64,000 nt of DNA. Origin: Bin55 sp965116055 (lineage in GTDB: Bacteria > Pseudomonadota > Gammaproteobacteria > Pseudomonadales > Azotimanducaceae). Both the position numbers and the translations under genes were made by a program. The DNA is taken from the NCBI GenBank assembly GCA_965116055.1, contig OZ220466.1:496001-560000 (forward strand). The letters run 5' to 3'. Of this stretch, positions 36,120 through 44,500 are shown one piece after another. Below the pieces are notes generated by a model that worked only from the letters and a program-made list of their open reading frames with translations, did not search any database and had not been told where the DNA came from. Within the stretch, counting starts at the first letter, position 1. Every line of letters starts with the position of its first letter.

Positions 36120-37406
36120 TTAATCGTCAAGCTCTCGGATTGCATAGGCATCCGCTTGTTCTCGGTTGTACAGTTCTTGCACGATAGTTCGCCATCGGCT
36201 GAACTGTGCGTCTGCTTTACCTTGTAACATGACGGTTTCGCCTTCTATTTCTACATTGATCGGTTCGAATGTGTCGTGATAATTCTGAGATATCTCGTCA
36301 AATAAATTGAGATTTTTCTTGAATTCTGCACGATCGAATAGACTTTTGACGATCAAACTACTGCCCACGGCGCCACCTACTGCCGCTGCGTTGTCCTTAT
36401 CCTCGGTTGCCGCGATGGCGGACGCGATAAGCACGATGCCGCCTAACGTTCTTTCAATTTTGTATCGACGCTTTTCGATACGCATTTGACGGGCATACGG
36501 ATAGAGTTCATTGAGCCATTTTTCGTAGTGAGGGTTGGCGGTATTGAACAAAGTTTTGTATTGCGTATCGAATAGGTCTAAGACTTCTTGATCTTTCTGT
36601 GCAAACGTCTGAATCCGCAGCCAATCTTCAGTCGTCGTGTCCGGCAAATATTTGATTTCCCACTGATCGTCAGAGTTGACTTGAATCGTGTCGCCGTACA
36701 AGGTCGGCGAGAAAAATCGAGCTAATACCAGATCGCGCGTCTTGGCGACTTCTTCAAGTTTGGACAATTGAGGCGATCGTCCCCGCTTGATTCGAGTTCT
36801 GTTTTTGCGGGTGACTTCGGCGTGATTTTTGGCGAGAGGTTTCAAAGCGTTATAAACATCCAAGGCAATTTCATTCCAGAGTGGTTGAAACGCATCTTTA
36901 CCTGGTTTGTAAAACCGTTGATGCCAGCCTAACGCTACAAGGTGGTCGGACGATTTCCACCGAATCCATTCGGCACCGCGCGCATCAATCAGATTCCACC
37001 GAATTTTCACGAATTCGGAGGTGGATGCTTGGATTTTGCCACGCAGGTATAGATCGGCGCTCACGCTTGTCGAGGGCGCCACAGTAACCCGATCGAATTG
37101 ATTCAACCGCGCAATGGCCTCGCGGATGCGATAGGCAAAGTACATGCTCTCAGTTTTGCGGATTTCCGGCCACACACCGCGCTCACGCATTTTGTTGTCG
37201 TTTTCATCCAACTGAGGGTCCAGGACGACGACCGCGAAATCAAGCTTGGGAATGGCCAGCGGTTTGAACGTCGGCCAACTGGCTTCGCTAGGCTTTTCTT
37301 CGGGTAATTTGGGACCGACAGGTACGGCAGCAACGCTTAGGCCGAAGAGTGCGAGGCATAGTCCTATAGCAAAAAAAGTAACCTTGTTCAACGAGGTAAC
37401 GTACAT
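36120..37406 (-). CDS. exported protein of unknown function
   Basis: A 428-residue protein with a signal peptide (residues about 8-27, ending LSVAA). The first half resembles a periplasmic domain that handles secreted or outer-membrane targets (FAVVVLDPQLDENDNK, then AYRIREAIARLNQFDRV). About residue 325-365 is a glycine/alanine-rich hydrophobic stretch (GGIVLIASAIAATED, AAVGGAVGSSLIV), perhaps a membrane-inserting hairpin. The rest is helical and charged. It starts 2 bases after the first gene of the operon. I recognise no family. Confidence 0.55.
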   Translation of the reverse strand: MYVTSLNKVTFFAIGLCLALFGLSVAAVPVGPKLPEEKPSEASWPTFKPLAIPKLDFAVVVLDPQLDENDNKMRERGVWPEIRKTESMYFAYRIREAIARLNQFDRVTVAPSTSVSADLYLRGKIQASTSEFVKIRWNLIDARGAEWIRWKSSDHLVALGWHQRFYKPGKDAFQPLWNEIALDVYNALKPLAKNHAEVTRKNRTRIKRGRSPQLSKLEEVAKTRDLVLARFFSPTLYGDTIQVNSDDQWEIKYLPDTTTEDWLRIQTFAQKDQEVLDLFDTQYKTLFNTANPHYEKWLNELYPYARQMRIEKRRYKIERTLGGIVLIASAIAATEDKDNAAAVGGAVGSSLIVKSLFDRAEFKKNLNLFDEISQNYHDTFEPINVEIEGETVMLQGKADAQFSRWRTIVQELYNREQADAYAIRELDD

Positions 37407-37408
37407 CT

Positions 37409-38179
37409 TTATTCGTTTTCCAGATAGTTATTTAGAGCGTCTAGTAGTGCAGCTTTCATAGCAGGGTCGGTCTCTGCCTGATAAGCCTCTTGTAGGGACT
37501 TCGCGTACTCATCAAGTACGAGTTCGTTGCCGACGCCTAACGGCTGTGTATTTGGATTGACTGCCTGTTTTACATTTTCCAAAACCCCCTTCGTAGTCTT
37601 TTTTAGATTACTTTGCTTAGCGTTTGGTTCGATCTCTGCAATTTGGTTGGTTAAAGATGCATTCATGGTTTGGTTATTCAGATGGTCATTCCGTTGGTTC
37701 CCGGGTTTATCCGTTGTTGAATGTGCGGCTAACTGTTGTTTGTCTGAATTGGACTGTTGCGCTGTTGGGTTGCCGTGAGAACCTGTAGGGGATTGAGATC
37801 CAGCATTGGTGGCTTGTTCGCTTGCGACAAGGGCAGTATCGTTCTTACTTCGTATTGCGCCAAGACATGAATCCGTGTCTTGCAATACTTGCGCGATAGC
37901 CCGCGCGCGGGTCTTTGCAGGATCTTGCGCTAACTGTTTCTCATCAATAGGATGAACGGATAGTTCGCACTCAGCAGGATTGGTTGAGGCCTCGGTCGAT
38001 TGTTGTCCCACTATTGATTGGGTCGCAGCACAGCTGATAATAAGAAGAGCTCCGACCAAACGGCGGAGGCTTACGCATGCGAATCGTTCTTTACATGGAG
38101 TAGGGCGATCACCTTGCAACGAGTAGGGGCTACTCGCAAACTGCGCCCAAACGATTAAATGGGATGAGATGCGCTGCAA
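37409..38179 (-). CDS. first gene of the vWA-ExbB operon, unknown function
   Basis: A 256-residue protein. The frame is open to 38224, but AGGAGGT at 38189-38195 sits nine bases before the TTG at 38179, the strongest ribosome site in the region, so TTG 38179 is chosen. A hydrophobic stretch at about 40-58 (LVGALLIISCAATQSIVG) is a late signal peptide or anchor. The middle is Gln/Asn/Ser-rich and disordered, with a charged helical C-terminus (YAKSLQEAYQAETDPAMKAAL). Its stop is 2 bases from the next gene. It diverges from the PhyH gene across about 155 bases. No family recognised. Confidence 0.5.
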   Translation of the reverse strand: MQRISSHLIVWAQFASSPYSLQGDRPTPCKERFACVSLRRLVGALLIISCAATQSIVGQQSTEASTNPAECELSVHPIDEKQLAQDPAKTRARAIAQVLQDTDSCLGAIRSKNDTALVASEQATNAGSQSPTGSHGNPTAQQSNSDKQQLAAHSTTDKPGNQRNDHLNNQTMNASLTNQIAEIEPNAKQSNLKKTTKGVLENVKQAVNPNTQPLGVGNELVLDEYAKSLQEAYQAETDPAMKAALLDALNNYLENE

Positions 38180-38188
38180 TGTTAGAGT

Positions 38189-38195
38189 ACCTCCT
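38189..38195 (-). promoter_or_regulatory. strong ribosome binding site of the vWA-ExbB operon
   Basis: On the minus strand AGGAGGT precedes a TTG at 38179-38177 by nine bases. It fixes the start of the operon's first gene and implies efficient translation despite the TTG. Confidence 0.6.
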
Positions 38196-38334
38196 GTGCG
38201 AATTAGGCGTGAGTAGACAGGCAAGCTTTCATGACAACTTTAATACTATCTAGATAAGCAATTAGACAAGCCATCCTTAGTAAGTTACATGCGCGCACGA
38301 TTCAAATCAAACTCCTTCGACAATATGGTTAACG

Positions 38335-39096
38335 TTGCTTAAAGAAGATCAAATCGAATCGTATCAGGATAGCGGGTATCTGTTAATCCCACGATTAATT
38401 GAGGAGAGCGAGCTCAACGCATGGAGTGAGCGCTTTGTTGATATCGTACGTGGAAAACGCCCTAAGAGCCGAGGTATGGTGTTAATGAAAGACGTGATGG
38501 TGGCAAAAGGCGCGGTAACTCCGACCGATCCACTGCACGCTGTCAACAAGCTGCTGAATTTTGAAGACGATCCGGGCTTCTATGCATATGTCGAACATCC
38601 CAAGTTACTTGCCGCAGTAACCGATCTCATCGGCCATGGTTTGTATTCGCTAGTAACTAACGTGTTTAACAAGCCGCCGGCAGTCGATGGCCGCCACCCG
38701 CTTCATCAAGATCTAAGGTACTTCAGGATGCGCCCACCAGAAAAGATTATTGCGGCTTGGACTGCTATCTCAACCTGCAATCGAGAAAACGGTTGTCTCA
38801 CCGTCGTACCGAAGTCGCATCGGCTAGGGTTACTGAAACATGAGCTCCCTGCGTGGGACTTCATCAACTTTGCGTTTTACGGTGTTGTTGAGAGTAACGC
38901 GCTTGAACGCAAATATATAGAAATGGCACCCGGCGATACACTGCTTTTCCACCCGTTGCTTGTACACGGGTCCGGACGTAATCGAACGGCTGCCTGTCGA
39001 CGATCAATCTCGACACACTTCGCCAGTCACGAGTGCGAGTCGCCTAGTCCTGACTGGCGTGCAAACGATCGCGTTCGGCAAGTTATGGGTAGCTAG
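38335..39096 (+). CDS. phytanoyl-CoA dioxygenase-family hydroxylase
   Basis: Fe(II)/2-oxoglutarate oxygenase of 253 residues, starting at TTG 38335. The metal triad is visible: HxD in HPLHQDLRYF near residue 123 and the distal His in LLVHGSGRN near residue 210, with the 2-oxoglutarate Arg close behind (CRRSIS). WTAISTCNRENGCLTVVPKSHR is the typical family stretch. The substrate is unknown; relatives hydroxylate many small molecules. It stands alone on the plus strand and converges with the luciferase-like gene 5 bases away. Confidence 0.82.
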   Translation: MLKEDQIESYQDSGYLLIPRLIEESELNAWSERFVDIVRGKRPKSRGMVLMKDVMVAKGAVTPTDPLHAVNKLLNFEDDPGFYAYVEHPKLLAAVTDLIGHGLYSLVTNVFNKPPAVDGRHPLHQDLRYFRMRPPEKIIAAWTAISTCNRENGCLTVVPKSHRLGLLKHELPAWDFINFAFYGVVESNALERKYIEMAPGDTLLFHPLLVHGSGRNRTAACRRSISTHFASHECESPSPDWRANDRVRQVMGS

Positions 39097-39101
39097 GGGT
39101 C

Positions 39102-40037
39102 TCAGCTAAACTCAGGAATAACCTGCTCGGCGAACAATTGTGCCGGTTCGCGCGTGTCTTTGCCGAAAAACTCCATGATGAACATCGTACAACCTAAATT
39201 GATGTGTTTCTGGATCGCTTCGCAGCACTGCTCAGGTGTACCCGTGATGGCGAGGTCGCCTTTAGGGTTACCCATATGTCCGCCGAAGATGCGCTGAGCG
39301 CTATCCGCCATCGGTCCGGCATCTTTCTCGGAGGGTGCTATTGTCACGAGGCATTGCTGGCTGATCGCAATTTGATTGAAATCGCGACCGACTGTGTCGC
39401 AATGCGACTTTAGGATGTCGACTTTATGCTTCAGGTTGTCCTGATGTCCGGCTAAATTGTTCCACATATCGGCTTTTTCGGCGACGAGTCGGAGCGTTAC
39501 TTTTTCACCAGCACCGCCAATGAGGATTGGCACACGCCGTGCTGGTGGCGGTTGACATACGACTTCGTGCGCTTTTACATAGTGACCGTTGAAGGTAACG
39601 GGATTTGTATCGCGCCACATTTGTATGAAGAGATCAATCGTTTCGTGCAACTGTTGTAAGCGCTCATTGATCTTGAGGAATGGTACGTCGAAATCTTCGA
39701 ATTCGCTTTGCATCCAACCCGCGCCGAGACCGGCGATGATTCGACCGCCAGCGATGTTGTCAATTGACGCAATCGTTTTGCCGAGTTGTGCCTGATTGCG
39801 CATACCGGCAGGCGTGACTAAAGTACCTAATTCCACGCGCGCCGTGATGGCCGCAACCGCGGCGAGTAGAGACCAAGCTTCCATGATCGGAAGCTGTTTT
39901 GCTTGAGGGCCATAGAGATGATCGCATACCCACAAGGAATCGAAACCTAATCCTTCGAATAGTTCGGCAGCATCTTTAGTGGCTACCCACGGTCGTTTAA
40001 TCTGGGGCAGCGTGACGCCGAAATGAGCTTTAGTCAT
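39102..40037 (-). CDS. LLM-class flavin/F420-dependent oxidoreductase
   Basis: A 311-residue TIM-barrel protein of the luciferase-like monooxygenase family. Visible stretches are FEGLGFDSLWVCDH, ARVELGTLVTPAGMRNQAQLGK, GGRIIAGLGAGWMQSEFEDF and RRVPILIGGAGEKVTLRLVA, in the order of the TIGR03619-like F420-type group. Cofactor type (FMN or F420) cannot be told from this. It overlaps the reductase gene upstream by one base, so both are probably read together. Confidence 0.83.
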   Translation of the reverse strand: MTKAHFGVTLPQIKRPWVATKDAAELFEGLGFDSLWVCDHLYGPQAKQLPIMEAWSLLAAVAAITARVELGTLVTPAGMRNQAQLGKTIASIDNIAGGRIIAGLGAGWMQSEFEDFDVPFLKINERLQQLHETIDLFIQMWRDTNPVTFNGHYVKAHEVVCQPPPARRVPILIGGAGEKVTLRLVAEKADMWNNLAGHQDNLKHKVDILKSHCDTVGRDFNQIAISQQCLVTIAPSEKDAGPMADSAQRIFGGHMGNPKGDLAITGTPEQCCEAIQKHINLGCTMFIMEFFGKDTREPAQLFAEQVIPEFS

Positions 40038-41035
40038 TACTTTTCCTTTTCTGTCATGTTAAGCCCTTCGCTTACGAGTTTCATCTGTAGAAGCGCTTGC
40101 ATCATACGAATGGTAGGCGTTTCAACTTGCGCTAGATCACCTAATTCCAGCACTGCATCAATCATGGCGCCCGTTTCAAGCGGCTTTCCATTGAGATAAT
40201 CCTGAAGCATGGACGTTTTATGTGCGCCGATCGCTGCCGCGCCTTGAATACGCTTTGAAATGGTCATACCAAAGCGGGCACCGTAATGGAGGCCGATCGC
40301 TTGGATTTCTTGCATGAGCTTCGTTACGATAGCTTGCGTTCCTGAATCTGTGGCTAACCGATCAAGCGTTGCCCCCGTTATCACACTCAGTGGATTGAAG
40401 GCAACGTTTCCCCACAACTTAATCCAGATTTCGTTGCGAATATCGCGTCGAACCGATGCGCGACAGCCGGCGTCTGCCAAGATTGTGGCAATGTCATTGG
40501 CGCGCTGCGATATCTGACCGATCGGTTCGCCGATGCTGATACGGTTGCCGGAAACGTGTTTGACGACACCAGGAGCTACTAATTCTGCGGCAGGATACAA
40601 AACGCAGCCGATTGCGCGCTCAGGTTCGATCTCAGACCATATGCATCCGCTTGGATCAACGCTCTGTACCAAGCGTTTGCCGTTGCCGTAATTGCCTTGC
40701 AAGCCGTAAAAAAACCACCACGGCACGCCGTTAACGGCAAACAATACGATCGTGTCTTCGTGCAATAACGTTTTGAGGTGTGGTAAGGCCGCCGAAATCG
40801 AGTGCGCTTTTAGTGTTACAAGGATTAAATTTTGCGGGGGTAAGTCGTCTTGCTCGCCGAACGCTGAAACTTCTAGCACCTGCGTCTTACCGTGTTCCGT
40901 AATCTCTAATCCTTTCCGTTTTAGTGCGTCAAGATGCGCGCCGCGAGCAACGACCGAAGGTTGATATCCTGCTCGCTGGAGGCCAGCTGCCAACCAGCAT
41001 CCGATTGCGCCCGCGCCGTAAATACAGATATTCAA
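40037..41035 (-). CDS. ketopantoate reductase-like protein
   Basis: A 332-residue protein of the 2-dehydropantoate 2-reductase family, which uses NADPH. The N-terminal nucleotide site is ICIYGAGAIGCWLAAGL; the catalytic Lys lies in the helical domain (EIWIKLWGNVAFNPLSVITG), where the KxxxNxxxNP pattern is kept. It starts at TTG 41035. Because it sits with a luciferase-like oxidoreductase rather than pan genes, the substrate may be another 2-oxo acid; I leave the symbol blank. Confidence 0.82.
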   Translation of the reverse strand: MNICIYGAGAIGCWLAAGLQRAGYQPSVVARGAHLDALKRKGLEITEHGKTQVLEVSAFGEQDDLPPQNLILVTLKAHSISAALPHLKTLLHEDTIVLFAVNGVPWWFFYGLQGNYGNGKRLVQSVDPSGCIWSEIEPERAIGCVLYPAAELVAPGVVKHVSGNRISIGEPIGQISQRANDIATILADAGCRASVRRDIRNEIWIKLWGNVAFNPLSVITGATLDRLATDSGTQAIVTKLMQEIQAIGLHYGARFGMTISKRIQGAAAIGAHKTSMLQDYLNGKPLETGAMIDAVLELGDLAQVETPTIRMMQALLQMKLVSEGLNMTEKEK

Positions 41036-41525
41036 TAGAGGTAGTCGGTCAACGAGACCGGTTCGTCAGGCCCGAATGAGAAGTGTGCATGTCGTTCCGA
41101 TAGGTTCAGTAATCTAGGCATTCGTACTTTCGTTTGTTGAGGAATCGAGAAGCCTAAACTACTGACGTGTCTAGCCATTAACTATATCTTCATGGATTGA
41201 AAAAATGTAGGATGATTTCCCATAGCGTTTGTGAAGGCAGATGAACCTTACTTGGTACTGGATGTTGCAGACTGAAAGCAACCTAGGGTTGTGGCTTGTT
41301 CATATTAAATGGCCAGCTGGCCGGCTATTTTTAGAAATCGGCCGATCATTGGTGTGAACCAGCTTGGATCGACAACGGAACACATCAAGCTAACAATCTT
41401 GAGCTGTGTGTTGCGCCTTGATCAACCCTTCGATCAAGACGGTAACATGTATCTTGACACCAGGTCAAATCCTCTAAATTCATCTACAATAAATTGCAGA
41501 GCATAGGTTGCCCTGGGAGTTGGTT
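41036..41525. other. intergenic region, nothing recognised
   Basis: About 490 bases between divergent genes. It holds a perfect 12-base palindrome, GGCCAGCTGGCC, at 41311-41322, and a Shine-Dalgarno GGGAG at 41515-41519 for the autotransporter gene. I see no believable coding frame or RNA gene. Hexamers resembling a promoter occur (TTGACA at 41454) but without a properly spaced partner. Confidence 0.4.
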
Positions 41526-44500
41526 ATGCTAACCGCAGTGCGATTTCCCGCCTGCCTGTTCAATGCGGAGGCGCCGCTATCGCCCACTGGGAGGCGATAT
41601 CTTATCTTCGCGTCCACACCTTTGTTAGCTATATGGGTACTTTGCAGCCTTCCTCTTGTGGCTGCCCCATCCGATCAAGCGTTTACCGAAACTGCGCTTA
41701 CGATGGAGTGGAGTGAATCGCCAGTACAGCTTGCGGCGAACCTAGACGCCTTGAACGAAGTCTATGCACGGGCTAAAGGATCGCAAGGCTCACGCTTGGC
41801 GACATACTCAATCCAGCTCCCCTCTCAATCGCTCTTTGAGTTGCGCGATCGCGAAAGGCGCTATACGACGCCTCAGCAACGCCAAGACTACTCGCACGAG
41901 CTCGAACTTCAACTGAAATCGAACGCCGTGATTGATTATGAGACATTGCCCGCGGGGAAGCGAATCACGGTTGTTATAAACGCTGTTGCGAAAACCGAAA
42001 CTGAGATCCGTCGTCTCTTTCATTCGTCAGAAGTTGAGGGGATGCTCAAAGCGCAGGATTTGCTTGGTGCACCGGCTTCGCTTGCTATCAAGATCGCAAT
42101 CACCGATGTGGACGAACGTCCCGTCGTTGCATCGGCCTATCGGCATACTAACAATCATGGACGTGGTTTCTTGTTAAGACTAAACGACAAGGATCGTCCG
42201 ATTTCAATTAACGGCAACGAAATATTCCTTGATCCAGAACGTCAACCACTCTACTTCAAACCGAATTCTGAGGATATAGAGATTCGCGAGTTTGTCGGCT
42301 ACTCGCCAAACTTTGGATCTCGAACTTCCCGAATCGGTGACATCGATCGCGATACCAACTCGACGCCTGGGAATTCGCCTGCTGCAGACGGGCGCATCGT
42401 GCGCGCCAGCATACAAGGTTCTAGGATAACCATCACCCCAGTGAAGGGTCCACAAGGTGTCATTCGCAAAGCCGAGATCTGGATTAGAGGATGGGACCGG
42501 CGAGGGCCGACCACGGTACTACCTGCGATTGATCCAGCGACAGCTGAGACGCTGGCGAAAATCACTGTACTCGTACAAACCGGCACGAATCGATTACCTC
42601 ATTGGGTTGGTCATGCCACGGGATTTGCGATCAATGTCAAGGAAGGCTATGTTGGCCCGCTAATCCCAGTTAGCGGATCTTGGGATGCAACAGATCCTGA
42701 TGGGGATGCGGTAACTTACGCTTTGCTTGGAGCAACGAAAACAGGTGCATGTATTCGATCTCAAACACCTGGGTTTAGTTTTGGGGGTGCTTGTTTTGCC
42801 CTTGATTCGACACATACCGTCGCAGTGACCGTCAGCGGCAATCTGGACTACGAGTCGGTTCAAAACGATCCGATCGGTCGAACTACTTTGTTGGCTACGG
42901 ATGGGCGCGGTGCAGTTGCCGAAGCGACGCTTGCATTTCGCGTCGTTGATGTCGATGAGCCGCTCTCCGGCGGGTTTAAAACGTCGGCACTCAGCATTCA
43001 CTTACCCACAGCGACCACCAAACGGCTTGACCTAAGCGAACTATTCAGCGACCCGGAAGAGCGTGAAAGCCTTACTTTTCGTGCGAACAGTAATAGCCCT
43101 TCCATTGTTTCGGTAAATGCGTTACCCAAACCGGTTCTTGTGCTTACTGCCCACAAAATTGGACAAACGAGGGTGAACGTGTGGGCAAGTACTAAAACCA
43201 GCACGATGCATTCATCCGTGTCGATCATCGTTAGGAACAATAACAAAGCGCCAAGTTTTCCGTCGAATACTCGAAGCTATCGGTTTCAGATCGCAGAAAA
43301 CGCTTTGGTCGGCACAAAAATTGGTAATCCTATTTCAGCAACGGATCCTGATCTTGGCGATGTTCTAACCTTCCGACTTCAAGGTGCTTCACCGTTTGGG
43401 CTGACATCCGACGGGTTACAGTCAAACCAAACGCAACTCGTCGTCAAAGGTCTGCTTGATTACGAGTCAAAAAGCATGTATTCGCTACCGCTAACCGTGA
43501 GTGATAGCGTGGCATCGGCGAACGTTGAGCTATCCATTAGTCTATATGACATCAACGAATCAGTGCGTGCCACGGAAGAAGCCATTACACCGATCCGCTT
43601 GGCTGCTAACGATTCTCGTGTGTTGAATGCGACAGAGCATTTCGTTGATGACGAAGGCCAAACGCCAACATTCTCTGTTAGCGCGTACGACGGCTCCATT
43701 GTGGACATATTTGCTCGTACGAATGGGGAAATACGCATCTTGGCTAAGCGTATCGGTAAGACCGATGCGTTACTAACTGCGAGGGACACGACAGGCGGCG
43801 TCGCAGCCAAACAATTTACTGTGATAGTCGAAGCAAGCGAACCGCCCGTCGTCCATCGCCCTATTCCGGATCAAACCATTCAAATGGGCTTGATTGAGAT
43901 GTCTTTAGGGGAACTATTCAAGGATCCCGATAGCGAACTGACCATTGAGGCAGTGACATCTAGCGCTGAAGATGTACTCTGGGCGCTACTACCGAAAGAA
44001 GATGGTGCGACGTTGATACTTTATGCATGGGCGGTAGGAAGCGCAACTGTCACAATACGAGCTCGTGATCCTACTGGCAACAAGGTTTCCCACTCATTCA
44101 AAGTTACGGTAACGAATGAGGAACAAGGCGAAACAGAATCACTCATCGCCGATCAAACGCTTACCGTCGGACAACGCCTTGGCAGTTTGAATTTGTCGAA
44201 GGCATTCTCAACGGCCAGTGAAGAACCGCCTAGTTCGTTTAGTATCAATTCCAGTCGACCTGCAATCGTTAGCGCCGTCCTTGCAAGCGCAGATGTGGTC
44301 GCTTGGTGGCATGCCCTGGATTGTGCGGAGAAGCGCTCTGCTTTAGCTAGTGCTTTGGGAGCGAGCGCGTCCAATCCATACTGTAAGGATTACGCCTCTC
44401 TGAGCGTCGGTTTCAAGGCGGAGGCTAGAAGGGTTGCAGCGCACTATGTCTTGTTGCACGGGATTGCAATAGGTGATGCCGAGATTACAGTTACTGGAAC

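Noticed and set aside
29886..38179. Zorya-type defence or a Tol-Pal/Ton system
   Set aside because: Zorya needs a long-tailed ZorA, an OmpA-type ZorB and effector genes; Tol and Ton need TolA/TolB/Pal or TonB. None is present.
41311..41322. Perfect palindrome GGCCAGCTGGCC
   Set aside because: Too short and without a loop or T run to be called a terminator; may be chance.
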